Shown: piece after piece, positions 41,607 to 53,523 of the stretch
How positions within the stretch are numbered: position 1 is the first letter of the stretch
Layout of the letters: each line of letters starts with the position of its first letter
Source of the DNA: Sphingosinicella sp. LHD-64
GTDB taxonomy: Bacteria > Pseudomonadota > Alphaproteobacteria > Sphingomonadales > Sphingomonadaceae
Direction of reading: 5' to 3'
Assembly (NCBI RefSeq): GCF_031157375.1
Contig: NZ_JAVIFV010000003.1
Location: forward strand, 756,001 to 820,000
Length of the DNA: 64,000 nt
The notes under the pieces: model-generated
What the model was told of the DNA's origin: nothing
The model's database searches: none
Seen by the model: only the letters and a program-made list of their open reading frames with translations
Program-made: the position numbers and the translations under genes

Positions 41607-43288
41607 AGCTCGGCCTCGACCGCCTCCAGCCGCTGGGCCGCGCCCTGATGCTGCCGATCGCGGTGCTGCCGGTCGCCGGCCTGCTGCTCCGTCTTGGCCA
41701 ACCGGACCTGCTGAACATCGCCTTCATTGCTGCGGCGGGCAGCGCGATCTTCTCCAATCTCGGCCTGCTGTTCGCGATCGGCGTCGCGGTCGGCGTCGCC
41801 CGGGAAAATCACGGCGCGGCGGGCCTCGCCGGCGCGGTCGGCTATCTGGTCACGATCGAGGGGGCGAAGACGCTGCTCGTTGTCCCGCCTGAGGTAACGG
41901 CGGCTTATGCCGAGCAGGCGGGCAAGGATCTGGCGTCGGCCGCCTTTGCCGCGCGCGAACTCGCCAAATTGAGCGTCCCTGCCGGCATCCTCGCCGGGCT
42001 CACCGCAGGCTGGCTCTACAACCGCTACGCCAACATCAAGCTGCCCGAATATCTCGCCTTCTTCGGCGGGCGCCGCTTCGTGCCGATCGCGGCAGGGTTC
42101 GCCGGCATCGTCGGCGCGATCGCCTTCGGCCTCGGCTTCCCCTGGCTCGAGCAGGGGATTGACACGCTGAGCCGTTGGGTGGTGAGCTCCGGGCCGATCG
42201 GCCTGTTCATCTACGGCGCGCTCAACCGGTTGCTGATCGTCACCGGCCTCCACCATATCCTCAACAACATCGCCTGGTTCATCGTCGGCGATTATGGCGG
42301 CGCGACCGGCGACCTGCAGCGCTTCTTCGCGGGCGATCCGGACGCGGGCGGCTTCATGTCGGGCTTCTTCCCGGTGATGATGTTCGGCCTCCCCGCCGCC
42401 TGCTTCGCCATGTACCGCTCGGCGCTGCCGGAGCGCCGCAAGGCGGTGGGCGGCATGCTCCTCAGCCTGGCGCTGACCTCGTTCCTGACCGGGGTCACCG
42501 AGCCGATCGAGTTCACCTTCATGTTCCTCGCGCCGTTGCTCTACGCCGTGCATGCGGTGCTGACCGGCCTTTCGATGGCGCTGATGGACGCGCTCGGCAT
42601 CCGGCTCGGCTTCAGCTTCTCCGCAGGCCTGTTCGACTATGTGATCAATTTCGGCTCCTCGACCCGGCCGCTGCTGCTCCTGCCGGTCGGCACCGCCTAT
42701 TTCGCGGTCTATTATGCGGTGTTCCGCTTCTGCATCCTGCGCTTCGATCTGAAAACGCCCGGCCGTGACGTCGCGCCCGCGCAGGCCGCAACGCCGCAGG
42801 ACGACCGCGGGCGCGCCGATGCGATGATCGCTGCGCTGGGCGGCCGCGCCAACCTGCTCACCGTCGACGCCTGCACCACGCGCCTGCGCCTCACCCTCGC
42901 CGATCCGGCGCTGGCCGACGAAGCGCGACTGAAGGCGCTCGGCGCGCGTGGGTTGGTCTCGCCCGGCGGAAACGCGCTCCAGGTCGTGCTCGGCCCGCAG
43001 GCCGACCAGGTTGCGACCGAGATCCGCGATGCCCTCGCCGGCCCTGCGGCTGCCCCGCTCTCGGCATTGCTGGACGTCCTCGGAGGCGCCGGCAACGTCA
43101 GGGCCCTGCAGGCAAGATCCGGCCGGTTGCGGGTGCGCGTGAATTCGGCCGAGAAGATTGATCCGGACCGGGTGAAGGCACTCGGAGTAAGAGGCTTTGC
43201 GGTCGTTTCACCCACCGGCATTCATGTCCTGGCGGGCGACCAGGCCGGCATCTGGTCGGAGGAATATGCCCGCGCGACGGGTTCGTGA
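41603..43288 (+). CDS. nagE: PTS N-acetylglucosamine permease EIICB with an extra EIIB-like domain
   Basis: A 561-residue permease. EIIC fills about residues 1-370, with ten or so helices and FGLPAACFAMYRSALPERRK and FLTGVTEPIEFTFMFLAPLL as family signatures. EIIB follows with the phospho-Cys C424 in VDACTTRLRLTL. A second EIIB-like repeat (about 480-561) has QARSGRLRVRV at the matching place, with Arg505 where the Cys should be. It imports GlcNAc and phosphorylates it to GlcNAc-6-P. The IIA comes from the upstream fusion protein. The start is an ATG at 41603, overlapping the previous stop. Confidence 0.93.
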   Translation: MKLGLDRLQPLGRALMLPIAVLPVAGLLLRLGQPDLLNIAFIAAAGSAIFSNLGLLFAIGVAVGVARENHGAAGLAGAVGYLVTIEGAKTLLVVPPEVTAAYAEQAGKDLASAAFAARELAKLSVPAGILAGLTAGWLYNRYANIKLPEYLAFFGGRRFVPIAAGFAGIVGAIAFGLGFPWLEQGIDTLSRWVVSSGPIGLFIYGALNRLLIVTGLHHILNNIAWFIVGDYGGATGDLQRFFAGDPDAGGFMSGFFPVMMFGLPAACFAMYRSALPERRKAVGGMLLSLALTSFLTGVTEPIEFTFMFLAPLLYAVHAVLTGLSMALMDALGIRLGFSFSAGLFDYVINFGSSTRPLLLLPVGTAYFAVYYAVFRFCILRFDLKTPGRDVAPAQAATPQDDRGRADAMIAALGGRANLLTVDACTTRLRLTLADPALADEARLKALGARGLVSPGGNALQVVLGPQADQVATEIRDALAGPAAAPLSALLDVLGGAGNVRALQARSGRLRVRVNSAEKIDPDRVKALGVRGFAVVSPTGIHVLAGDQAGIWSEEYARATGS

Positions 43289-43291
43289 AGC

Positions 43292-43975
43292 CTAGTCGCC
43301 CGGCGGAGTCAGGCGGTAGCCGACACCGGGTTCGTTGCGAATCAGCGTCGGGGCGGAGGGATCGCTTTCCAGCTTGCGGCGTACCGCGCGCGCGGTGACG
43401 CGCAGATATTCGACGTCTCGTTCATGCGCCTCGCCCCAGACGGTACGCAGGATCTGGCTGTGGGTGACGACGCGGCCGGGATGGCGGGCGAGCTCGGCGA
43501 GGAAGCCGAATTCCTTGGGCGTGAGGTGGACCTCCAGGCCGGCCTTGGTCACCCGGCGCGCGGCGAGGTCGATCTCGACGTCGCCGATCGCGACGGCCGG
43601 CGCGTCGGCGGCGAGACGGTGGCGCAGCGCCGTGCGAACACGGGCGAGGACCTCCTCGGTGTCGAACGGCTTGGTCACATAATCGTCGGCGCCGAGATCG
43701 AGCGCGGCGACCTTCTCCTCGGTCGCCTCGCGTGCGGAGATGACGAGCAGCGCCGCACCCGCCGCCTTGACCAGCGGCACCAGCTCCATGCCGTCGCGAT
43801 CGGGCAGGCCGAGATCGAGCAGCACCGCCTCGGGCTTGTCGATCTGGAGCGCGGTCAGCGCCTCGCGCGCGGTCTCGGCCTCGATGACGCGATAGCCGGC
43901 ACGCTCGGTCGCGGCACCGAGCAGGCGGCGGATGGCGCGCTCGTCGTCGACGATGAGGATCTTCGCGCCGTTCAT
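43292..43975 (-). CDS. kdpE: KdpE response regulator
   Basis: A 227-residue OmpR-type regulator. The receiver begins KILIVDDERAIRRLLG, with the phospho-Asp in EAVLLDLGLPDRDG and the Lys in DDYVTKPFDTEE. The C-terminal winged helix has LTPKEFGFLAELARHPGRVV and YLRVTARAVRRKLE. It activates kdpFABC when potassium is scarce. Its ATG overlaps the kdpD stop by 4 bp. Its 3' end lies only 3 bp from the end of the convergent nagE, with no terminator between. Confidence 0.96.
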   Translation of the reverse strand: MNGAKILIVDDERAIRRLLGAATERAGYRVIEAETAREALTALQIDKPEAVLLDLGLPDRDGMELVPLVKAAGAALLVISAREATEEKVAALDLGADDYVTKPFDTEEVLARVRTALRHRLAADAPAVAIGDVEIDLAARRVTKAGLEVHLTPKEFGFLAELARHPGRVVTHSQILRTVWGEAHERDVEYLRVTARAVRRKLESDPSAPTLIRNEPGVGYRLTPPGD

Positions 43976-46656
43976 TCGGACGGCGCCGGCTTGACCAGCA
44001 CGCTGGCCGGGAAGCGGATGGTGAAGGCGGCGCCGCGCGGCTCCTCGCGGGTGGCGGCGGAGACGGCGAGGCCCATCGCTTCGGCGAAGCCCTTGACGAT
44101 GGCGAGCCCGAGGCCGGTGCCGCCCTTGCGGTCCGAGCCTTCGAGGCGGGTGAATGTCTCGAAGATCGCCGCCTCGCCCCCGGGCGGGAGACCAGGACCG
44201 TGGTCGATCACCGAGAGGGCGATGCCGTCCGGCCCGCGTGCCGCGGAGATCGTGATCGGCGTGTCGGGATCGGCATATTTCCCTGCATTTTCAAGCAGGT
44301 TGATCAGACAGTGGTGGAACAACTGCGGATCGACCCGGACCAAAGGCAGCTCCGGTGAGACGTCGAGGTCGATCTTGTGGCCCTCGAGCGCGCGGCGGAG
44401 GTCGTGCGCCGCGCTGGCGATGGCGTCGGTGAGATCGACCGCCTCGAGCTGGAGACGCAGCGCGCCGGCCTCGATCCGCGCCATGTCGAGCAGGTTGGCG
44501 ACAAAGCGGTTGAGCCGCTCGGCCTCGGCCTGGAGCGAGGTGAGCAGCGCCGGTTCGGCCTCTCCGGCGCGCTTCAGCTCGGCGACCGTCGCGAGAATCG
44601 CGGTGAGCGGGGTGCGCAGATCGTGGCTGACCGAGGACAGCAGGGCGGCCCGCAACCGGTCGCGTTCCTTGAGATGCGCGATCGTCGCCATCTCGTCCTC
44701 GAACCCCATCCGCTCCAGCGCGAGCGCGGTCTGGCTGAGCAGGCTGAGCAGCAGCGGCAGCTGGTCCGGGCGGAGCGCATCGCCGCCATCCGGCCGTGCG
44801 ATGCCGAGCACGCCGAGCGTGCGCTCCCCGGCGATCAGCGGCTGGAACAACCAGTCCGACGCGGTCAGCGTGTCCGAGCCGCGTCCGGCCGGCTGGCCAT
44901 GATCGAACGCCCAGGCCGACGCCGCCTGCTCGATCACGCCGAGCTCGTCGATCGGCGGGACGGCGGCGGCCGGCGCCAGCCCGTCCTCGCCCGGCAGCAG
45001 CAGCACCGCATCCACGCCGAACAGGCGGCTGACCTCGCCGCACAATATCTGCCCGACTCCGGCCTTGTCGGTGATACCGGTGAGCGCCCGGGCATAGCCG
45101 GCCAGCGCGGAATTCTGCCCGGCGCTGCGCTGGGCGAGGTCGGCCTGGGCGCGCACCCGCGAGGCGAGCTGGCTGGTGACGATCGCGACGCCGATCAGCA
45201 CCAGCACGGTGATCAGGTTGCGCGGGTCCTGGATGGTCAGGGTGTAGAGCGGCGGGATGAAGAAGAAATTGTAGCAGAGCGAGGAGAGGAGGCCGGCGAA
45301 CAGGCCGGTGCGCAGGCCATAGCGGGTCGCCGCGAACAGGACCGGAATCAGGTAGACCAGGCCGATATTGGTGATCTCGCCCAGCGTATAGATGCTGACG
45401 CCGAGCAGGGTGACGAGCGACACCAGCAGGGTCGAGATCGCATAGCCCGACGGCGGGCCCCAGAGGTTCTTCTTCTTGACACCCGTGCCGGTCCGTGACG
45501 GTGCCGCACCAGCCTGCTCCATCGGCAGGACGTGGACGGCGACCCCCGGCGTCTCGCGGACAAGCCGGTCGACGACGGAGCCGTGGCGCAGCTCGAAAAA
45601 GCGCGAGCGCGCCGATTTGCCGACGACGAGCTGGGTCGCGCGCGCCTCGCTGGCGAAGCGCTTCAATCCCTCCAGAACCGATGTCGCCGGCACCGAGGCG
45701 ACCCGCGCGCCGAGCTGACTCGCAAGCTGCATCACCGCGGCCAGCCGCTGGCGCTCGTCGTCGGTGAATTCGCGCTCGCGCGGCGTTTCGATATGGAGGG
45801 CAGTCCAGGGCGCGCGCAGCGCATCGGCGAGCCGTTTGGTCGCGCGGACCAGCCCATCGGCGCCCGGCAGCTCGCTGATGGCGACCACGATCCGCTCGCC
45901 CGCCGCCCAGGTGCCGGCCAGCGCATGGGCGCGCAGATGCTCGAGCATCTGATCGTCGACCGCCTGCGCGGCGCGCCGGAGCGCCATCTCGCGCAACGCG
46001 GAGAGATTCGACTTGGAGAAGAAGTGCCCCAGCGCCCGCGTCGCCTCGTGGGGGACGTAGACCTTGCCCTCCTTCAGGCGCTCGATCAGCTCGTCGGGCG
46101 GGATGTCGACCACCTCGATCTCGGCATTTTCGAGCACGCTGTCGGGCACCGTCTCGCGCACCCGCACGCGCGTGAACGAGGCGACGACGTCGTTGAGGCT
46201 CTCGAGATGCTGGATGTTGATCGTCGAATAGACGTCGATGCCGGCGGCGAGCAGCTCCTCGACGTCCTGGTGGCGCTTGGGGTGGCGGCTCTCGGGCGCG
46301 TTGGTGTGGGCCAGTTCGTCGACGAGGACGAGGGCGGGGCGGCGGGCGAGGATGGCATCGAGGTCCATCTCGGTCAGCGTCCGGCCCTGATAGGCGATCT
46401 CCCGGCGCGGGATGATTTCGAAGCCCTGAGTGAGCGCCTCGGTCTCGACCCGGCCGTGCGTTTCGACCACGCCGACGACGACATCGATCCCGGCCCGCCG
46501 GCGGACCGCGGCGTCGGTCAGCATCTCGTAGGTCTTGCCGACCCCGGGCGCCGCGCCGAGGAACACCTTCAGACGCCCGCGGCCCTCCTGCGCGGCTTCG
46601 CGCAGGAGGGCCTCAGGAGACGGGCGTTCGGACTCGATGTCGCGTCGTCGGGTCAC
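43972..46656 (-). CDS. kdpD: KdpD potassium-sensing histidine kinase
   Basis: An 894-residue kinase, normal length. The N-terminal KdpD domain has the Walker-like FLGAAPGVGKTYEML, then a USP-like domain (about 240-375). Four membrane helices follow at about 400-500, a GAF-like region, and the kinase core with the phospho-His in SSVSHDLRTPLTAIL and the G box GGTGLGLAIVKGFAEAMG. It senses potassium or turgor and phosphorylates KdpE. The GTG start at 46656 overlaps the kdpC stop, so sensor genes are coupled to the structural genes. Confidence 0.97.
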   Translation of the reverse strand: MTRRRDIESERPSPEALLREAAQEGRGRLKVFLGAAPGVGKTYEMLTDAAVRRRAGIDVVVGVVETHGRVETEALTQGFEIIPRREIAYQGRTLTEMDLDAILARRPALVLVDELAHTNAPESRHPKRHQDVEELLAAGIDVYSTINIQHLESLNDVVASFTRVRVRETVPDSVLENAEIEVVDIPPDELIERLKEGKVYVPHEATRALGHFFSKSNLSALREMALRRAAQAVDDQMLEHLRAHALAGTWAAGERIVVAISELPGADGLVRATKRLADALRAPWTALHIETPREREFTDDERQRLAAVMQLASQLGARVASVPATSVLEGLKRFASEARATQLVVGKSARSRFFELRHGSVVDRLVRETPGVAVHVLPMEQAGAAPSRTGTGVKKKNLWGPPSGYAISTLLVSLVTLLGVSIYTLGEITNIGLVYLIPVLFAATRYGLRTGLFAGLLSSLCYNFFFIPPLYTLTIQDPRNLITVLVLIGVAIVTSQLASRVRAQADLAQRSAGQNSALAGYARALTGITDKAGVGQILCGEVSRLFGVDAVLLLPGEDGLAPAAAVPPIDELGVIEQAASAWAFDHGQPAGRGSDTLTASDWLFQPLIAGERTLGVLGIARPDGGDALRPDQLPLLLSLLSQTALALERMGFEDEMATIAHLKERDRLRAALLSSVSHDLRTPLTAILATVAELKRAGEAEPALLTSLQAEAERLNRFVANLLDMARIEAGALRLQLEAVDLTDAIASAAHDLRRALEGHKIDLDVSPELPLVRVDPQLFHHCLINLLENAGKYADPDTPITISAARGPDGIALSVIDHGPGLPPGGEAAIFETFTRLEGSDRKGGTGLGLAIVKGFAEAMGLAVSAATREEPRGAAFTIRFPASVLVKPAPSE

Positions 46657-47243
46657 CGGCGCGCTTGTGCGCCGATACTATCGAGTTGTCGATTGAGCAG
46701 CAGCACATTGACGTGGGGATCGCCCAGCACGCCCAAAGTGGGACGCTCGATCGACCGCTCGACGAGCGCGCGCACCTCGGCCGCCGGCAGGCCCCGCGCC
46801 GAGGCGACGCGGTTCACCTGGGCGAGGGCGTTGGCCGGCGAGATGTCGGGGTCGAGGCCGGAGCCGGAGGTCGTCACGATGTCGGCCGGGACAGGCCCGG
46901 TGACGCCCTCGGCGCGGGCGGCGGCGACGCCTTCGCCGATCCGGTCGGCCAGCGCCTGCGAGGTCGGGCCGAGGTTCGAGCCCGAGGAAGCCGAGGCATT
47001 GTAGCCGTCGCCGGCCGCGGACGGGCGCGGGTGGAAATAGCGCGGCTCGGCGAAATTCTGCCCGATCAGCGCGGAGCCGACGATCCGGTCGCCGTCCCGA
47101 ATCAGGCTGCCATTGGCTTGGCTCGGGAACAGCGCCTGGCCGAGGCCGAGGATGACGAGCGGGTAGAGGAGGCCCGTGATCAGCGTCAGCAGGATCAGGA
47201 AGCTGAACGCGGGGCGGAGCGCGGTCTTGATGTCGTTGCCCAT
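46653..47243 (-). CDS. kdpC: KdpC subunit of the potassium-transporting ATPase
   Basis: A 196-residue subunit with one N-terminal membrane helix (FSFLILLTLITGLLYPLVILG) and a periplasmic domain containing GSALIGQNFAEPRYFHPRPS and the SGSNLGPTSQAL region typical of KdpC. It stabilizes the KdpFABC complex and raises ATP affinity. The ATG is at 47243, 12 bp after kdpB. Confidence 0.96.
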   Translation of the reverse strand: MGNDIKTALRPAFSFLILLTLITGLLYPLVILGLGQALFPSQANGSLIRDGDRIVGSALIGQNFAEPRYFHPRPSAAGDGYNASASSGSNLGPTSQALADRIGEGVAAARAEGVTGPVPADIVTTSGSGLDPDISPANALAQVNRVASARGLPAAEVRALVERSIERPTLGVLGDPHVNVLLLNRQLDSIGAQARR

Positions 47244-47255
47244 GGCTGGAGTTCC

Positions 47256-49298
<2,043 letters not shown>

Positions 49299-49309
49299 GT
49301 GTATGGCTT

Positions 49310-51028
49310 TCAGAAGAGCTGGCCGTGGATCATCGCGAGATGATCGGCCGCCGGACCGAGCGCGAGCGCCGGCAGGAAGGTGAGGCCGCCCAGGATCAGG
49401 ATCAGGCCGGCGAGCAGGCCGATCCACAAGGGACCGGTGGTCGGGAAGGAGCCGGGGCCGGCCGGCACCTGCTTCTTCGCCGCGAGCGAGCCGGCGATGG
49501 CGAGCACGGGGATGATGATGAAGAAGCGGCCGATGAACATCGCCACGCCCAGCGTCGAGGCCCAGAAGGGGTTGGACGCCGTGAGGCCGCCGAAGGCCGA
49601 GCCGTTGTTCGCCGCCGCCGACGTATAGGCGTAGAGCATCTCGGAGAAGCCGTGCGGACCCTGGTTCAGCAGGCCTTCGAGCCCCTGCGGCAGCACACTC
49701 GCCAGCGCGGTGAAGCCGAGCATGCACAGGGGCAGCACCGCGATCGCGATGATCGCCAGCTTCACCTCGCGCGATTCGATCTTCTTGCCGACATATTCGG
49801 GCGTGCGCCCGACCATCAGGCCGGCGACGAAGATGGCGAGGATGCAGTAGAGCAGGACGCCATAGAGACCCGCACCGACGCCGCCGACGACGACCTCGCC
49901 GAGCTGCATGTTGAACAGCGGGATGAGCCCGCCGATCGGCGTGAAGCTGTCGTGCATGCCGTTCACCGCGCCGCAGGAGGCGGCGGTCGTGATCGCCGCG
50001 AACAGGGCGGTGGCGGCGACGCCGAAGCGGGTCTCCTTGCCCTCCATGTTGCCGCCCGCCGGATCGACGCCGGCGGCATGGTGGATCGGGTTGCCGGCGG
50101 ATTCGGCGATATAGGCGGTCGAGACGCCGGCGGTGAACAGCACCAGCATGGCGGCGAGGATCGCCCAGCCCTGCTTCGTGTTGCCGACGGCCTTGCCGAA
50201 GGTCCAGGTGAGGCCTGCGCCGAGCGCGAAGATCGACAGCATCTGGAGGAGGTTCGAGAACTGGGTCGGATTCTCGAACGGATGGGCGCTGTTGGCGTTG
50301 AAGAAGCCGCCACCGTTCGTGCCGAGCATCTTGATCGCTTCCTGGGAGGCGACCGGTCCAAGCGCGATGATCTGCTCGGCGCCCTCCATCGTCGTCGCGA
50401 CGACGGAGCCGGCGAGCGTCTGCGGCACGCCGGTGAAGACGAGCACCAGCGCGTAGATGATGCACGCAGGCAACAGGATGTAGAGCGTGATCCGGGTGAG
50501 ATCGGCCCAGAAATTGCCGATCTTCGCCGTTTCCTTGCGGGCGAAGCCGCGGATCAATGCGAAGGCGACGGCGATGCCGGTCGCGGACGACACGAAGTTC
50601 TGGACGGTGAGGCCGAGCATCTGGACGAGGTGGCCCATCGTCGTCTCGCCGCCATAGGATTGCCAGTTGGTGTTGGTGACGAAGCTCACCGCGGTGTTGA
50701 ACGCAACCGGTGTCGGAACGGCGGGAAAGCCCTGCGGATTGAGCGGCAGCCAGGCCTGGAGCCGCTGGAGCGCGAAGAGCAATACGATGCCGAAGATGTT
50801 GAACAGCAGCATCGCGACCGCATAGCCGCGCCAGTTCTGCTCCCTGGCCGGATCGACACCGCCGGCGCGGTAAAGCAGGCGCTCGACGGGGCCGAGTGCG
50901 TAGCTCGCGAAGGTCGGCCGACCTTCGTAGATGGCGAAGAGCCAGGCGCCCATCGGCCTGGCGATGAGCGCGGTGAGGGCGACGAAGCCCAGGATGAGGA
51001 TCCAGCCCTCGGGGGTGGTGTGCGACAT
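49310..51028 (-). CDS. kdpA: KdpA potassium channel-like subunit
   Basis: A 572-residue subunit with about ten membrane helices that forms the selectivity pathway for potassium. Family segments visible are [55 protein letters not shown] and [12 protein letters not shown], which are the four filter-loop regions. The ATG is at 51028; kdpF lies 14 bp upstream. Confidence 0.97.
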   Translation of the reverse strand: MSHTTPEGWILILGFVALTALIARPMGAWLFAIYEGRPTFASYALGPVERLLYRAGGVDPAREQNWRGYAVAMLLFNIFGIVLLFALQRLQAWLPLNPQGFPAVPTPVAFNTAVSFVTNTNWQSYGGETTMGHLVQMLGLTVQNFVSSATGIAVAFALIRGFARKETAKIGNFWADLTRITLYILLPACIIYALVLVFTGVPQTLAGSVVATTMEGAEQIIALGPVASQEAIKMLGTNGGGFFNANSAHPFENPTQFSNLLQMLSIFALGAGLTWTFGKAVGNTKQGWAILAAMLVLFTAGVSTAYIAESAGNPIHHAAGVDPAGGNMEGKETRFGVAATALFAAITTAASCGAVNGMHDSFTPIGGLIPLFNMQLGEVVVGGVGAGLYGVLLYCILAIFVAGLMVGRTPEYVGKKIESREVKLAIIAIAVLPLCMLGFTALASVLPQGLEGLLNQGPHGFSEMLYAYTSAAANNGSAFGGLTASNPFWASTLGVAMFIGRFFIIIPVLAIAGSLAAKKQVPAGPGSFPTTGPLWIGLLAGLILILGGLTFLPALALGPAADHLAMIHGQLF

Positions 51029-51042
51029 GGGAAAGCGCCCCT

Positions 51043-51132
51043 TCAGAAGCGCTCGGGCCGTGCGAGCACGGCCACGAGATAGACGAGGAGGAAGAGGGCG
51101 GTGAGCCCGCCCAGCCAGAGTTCCAGGGTCAT
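51043..51132 (-). CDS. kdpF: KdpF small subunit
   Basis: A 29-residue peptide, [20 protein letters not shown] and then AVLARPERF, with a single membrane helix. It matches the size, hydrophobicity and place of KdpF, which stabilizes the KdpABC complex. Its ATG overlaps the stop of the 33-residue peptide gene upstream by 4 bp. Confidence 0.9.
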   Translation of the reverse strand: MTLELWLGGLTALFLLVYLVAVLARPERF

Positions 51133-51230
51133 GCGCCCTCTCCTTCGCCGCCCTCGCCGAGCAGGCGGATGAGCAGCAGGCCGAGCAGGCTCAGCCCGAC
51201 GATGATTGCGATCCACATCAGGTCGTCCAT
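51129..51230 (-). CDS. 33-residue membrane micropeptide upstream of kdpF
   Basis: A reading frame of 33 residues ([20 protein letters not shown], then [13 protein letters not shown]) made of one membrane helix and a Gly/Glu tail. It lies 11 bp after the TorF gene, and its stop overlaps the kdpF ATG, so it is placed as an operon member. I know no such subunit in standard Kdp systems. It could be a second KdpF-like stabilizer or a leader peptide. Confidence 0.65.
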   Translation of the reverse strand: MDDLMWIAIIVGLSLLGLLLIRLLGEGGEGEGA

Positions 51231-51241
51231 GGCGCTTCCCC

Positions 51242-52084
51242 TCAGAAGCTCGCGGTCAGGGAGACGACGACCGCGCCGTCGGCGATCGATCCGGTGCCGT
51301 CCTGGCCCAGGCTGAAGCTGGGCTGGAGATAGGCTGCCTCGCTCCGGCTGATGTCCGTGTCGACATAGGAGACGTTGAACGTCAAGTTGCGCCACGTCAC
51401 GTCCGCGCCGACCGACCAGTCCCAATATTCGCCGGTCGGGGCGAGGCTCGTCGCGTTCGGGCCGAGGCCCGAATTGCCGCTGGTATAGCCGATATGCGCC
51501 TTGGCGGTGACGGGCGTGCCCGCAATCGCGACGGCGCCGTCGCCCCAGACGTAGAGATTGTCCTCCTTGTCGCCGGGATCGTTGTAGACGCCAGCCGCCG
51601 CGTCGGCGCCGGTGAAGTACCAGCGCCCGAGCGCCTGCTGGCTGGGCGCATAGGCGACGCCCGCGGTCAGCGTCGCCGGGCCGGTGGTGCCGGTGAGCTT
51701 GACATAAGGCTCGGCGAAGTCGGTCTCGTCCGCGCCGCCGGGATACATGTACCAGACCAGGCCGACGTCGAGCGTGGCATTGTCGGACAGTCGCGCCCTG
51801 TAGCCGCCGATCAGGTCGAGTTCCATATTGGCGCCGCCGAACGTGCCCCAGCCCGACAGGTTCGAACCCCAGGTGCCGACATAGAAGCCGCTCCTGTGGG
51901 TGAGCGTCAGGCCGCCCTGGACGGCCATATTCTCGTCGGTCTGCGAGATGCCGCGGAACCGGTAGTCCGAGGCGATGGCGGCGGAGCCGCTGATGGTGAA
52001 GGCGCGCGGCGCCTCGGTCTGCGCGAGCGAAGGGGTCGAGAAGGCGGACGCGGCGAGGGCCGCAGGCAGGCAGAAACGCAGCAT
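51242..52084 (-). CDS. TorF family putative porin
   Basis: A 280-residue outer-membrane protein with a signal peptide (MLRFCLPAALAASAFSTPSLA). The mature protein starts with the family pattern ISGSAAIASDYRFRGISQTDE, has alternating beta strands with aromatic girdles, and ends VVVSLTASF with a terminal Phe as expected for barrel insertion. Its placement directly before the kdp genes, on the same strand, suggests it may help potassium or a counter-ion reach the periplasm; this is inference. Confidence 0.85.
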   Translation of the reverse strand: MLRFCLPAALAASAFSTPSLAQTEAPRAFTISGSAAIASDYRFRGISQTDENMAVQGGLTLTHRSGFYVGTWGSNLSGWGTFGGANMELDLIGGYRARLSDNATLDVGLVWYMYPGGADETDFAEPYVKLTGTTGPATLTAGVAYAPSQQALGRWYFTGADAAAGVYNDPGDKEDNLYVWGDGAVAIAGTPVTAKAHIGYTSGNSGLGPNATSLAPTGEYWDWSVGADVTWRNLTFNVSYVDTDISRSEAAYLQPSFSLGQDGTGSIADGAVVVSLTASF

Positions 52085-52211
52085 GGAAATCTCCGAAACC
52101 CCGACGCGAGGCGCATCGGTCGTCGGAGGCGCAAATGGTCCCCGTTCGGATTAGATTTCCATGTGAAGTGCGGGCGGGCCGCGTAAAGAAAGCGTAAGGG
52201 CGCTGGATGGG

Positions 52212-52808
52212 TCAGCGCGGCTCCACGCTGATCTGGGAGATATGCCAGCGCCGCTGCTCGGCGGTCGATCCGGGCACGTCGTTGACCCGACGCAGCATCG
52301 CGGTGCCGGACGCATTGAACGGCGCGCCGTCCCGGAGCCGCCCGTAAACTTGCACCGGCACCTCGACATAGAGCGAGCCGGCGGCGCCTTCGATCTCGCC
52401 TGGCCCGCCGATATTGGCATGATATTCCCGGTAGCGTTCGAAGCCCGAGGCGAAGTCGGTCTCGCTCTTGCCGCTCGCCCTGCCGTCATCGGACCAGAGC
52501 CGCCGCGCCTCGCCGTAGCGCCGCTGCTCGATCAGCGCGAAATAGCTCTGCAGCACATTGGCCGCGCCCTGCGCGCTGGTCTCGGCAAACGGCCCTTCGT
52601 CGACCGGCGTGCGATCGTCCGGCAGGCCGCCCGGTTCGCCAGGCGCCGGCGGATCGAGCAGCGCCTCGGCCACCTGGTTCGCTTCCGGCGGCTGTTCCAG
52701 CGCAACATTCTGCCGGGCCTCGTTCTGCGCCGCCGCGGGCGCCTGGGCAGGCTCGCGACTGCAGGAGGCCAGCAACAGCAAGGAGGCGAGACAGAAGCGA
52801 GGAGACAT
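52212..52808 (-). CDS. hypothetical lipoprotein
   Basis: A 198-residue protein with a short signal ending in LLLASC, a lipobox-type site. A low-complexity Ala/Pro/Glu region to about residue 75 precedes a globular domain with VLQSYFALIEQRRYGEARRL and YVEVPVQVYGRLRDG, which resembles NTF2-like or similar alpha+beta lipoproteins. No function is recognized. The 127-bp gap at 52085-52211 and the 184-bp gap at 52809-52992 hold no gene; the second is a divergent promoter region. Confidence 0.75.
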   Translation of the reverse strand: MSPRFCLASLLLLASCSREPAQAPAAAQNEARQNVALEQPPEANQVAEALLDPPAPGEPGGLPDDRTPVDEGPFAETSAQGAANVLQSYFALIEQRRYGEARRLWSDDGRASGKSETDFASGFERYREYHANIGGPGEIEGAAGSLYVEVPVQVYGRLRDGAPFNASGTAMLRRVNDVPGSTAEQRRWHISQISVEPR

Positions 52809-52992
52809 GACTGATCCACGTTAAGCAACAGGTGCGATCCAAACCGCCATCCGGCTATCGCGTTCCGGGATTTGCGACGGGTGCCAAAATTGTCTCGGAT
52901 ACGGAATATTTTTTGGAAACAAGCCGCGGTGGCGCTCGTTCTTGGTGGCGGAAGCACCGAGTGCCTGGTGCGAAGGGATGAGGAGAATCCTG

Positions 52993-53511
52993 ATGCGTAC
53001 ACTGCTGCTGGCCGCCGCGATGGCCGCGACGGCGATCCCGCTTGCCGCCACACCGGCCGATGCGCAGGGCCGCAACGAGCGCCGCGAGCTGCGCGAATGT
53101 CGCGAGGACCTGCGCGACGCCGACAGCCGCCGCGAATATAATCGCGAGCGGCGCGACTGCCGACGCGACCTGCGCGAGGCACGTGCGCGCGACTGGCGGC
53201 AATATCGCCGCTACGACCACAACCGCCCGCCGCCGGGCGGTTATTATGCCGACGATTATTATCGCGACGGGCGCTACTATCGCGAGCGGCGGCTGACCCG
53301 CAACGACCGGCTCTATCGCGGCCGCGACGGGCGCTATTATTGTCGTCGCAGCGATGGCACGACCGGCCTGATCGTCGGCGCCGGCGCCGGCGCGCTGCTC
53401 GGCAATGCGATCGACGGCGGCCGTTCGAGCCTGCTCGGCACATTGATCGGCGCCGCCGCCGGCGGTGCGATCGGCCGCGAGATCGAGCGCGGCAACATGC
53501 GCTGCCGCTAA
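52993..53511 (+). CDS. arginine-rich secreted protein with C-terminal glycine-zipper (2TM) domain
   Basis: A 172-residue protein. A signal peptide (MRTLLLAAAMAATAIPLAAT) precedes a highly charged segment with RRELRECREDLRDADSRREY and repeated Arg/Cys pairs. A Tyr/Arg-rich region follows, then two glycine-zipper helices (GLIVGAGAGALLGNAIDGG and LLGTLIGAAAGGAIGREIE). Glycine-zipper proteins of this kind sit in the cell envelope. The ATG at 52993 is chosen because GAGGAGA lies 6 bases upstream. Its charged segment is very similar to the protein at 53871. Confidence 0.85.
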   Translation: MRTLLLAAAMAATAIPLAATPADAQGRNERRELRECREDLRDADSRREYNRERRDCRRDLREARARDWRQYRRYDHNRPPPGGYYADDYYRDGRYYRERRLTRNDRLYRGRDGRYYCRRSDGTTGLIVGAGAGALLGNAIDGGRSSLLGTLIGAAAGGAIGREIERGNMRCR

Positions 53512-53523
53512 CGGCCCGCCAGG

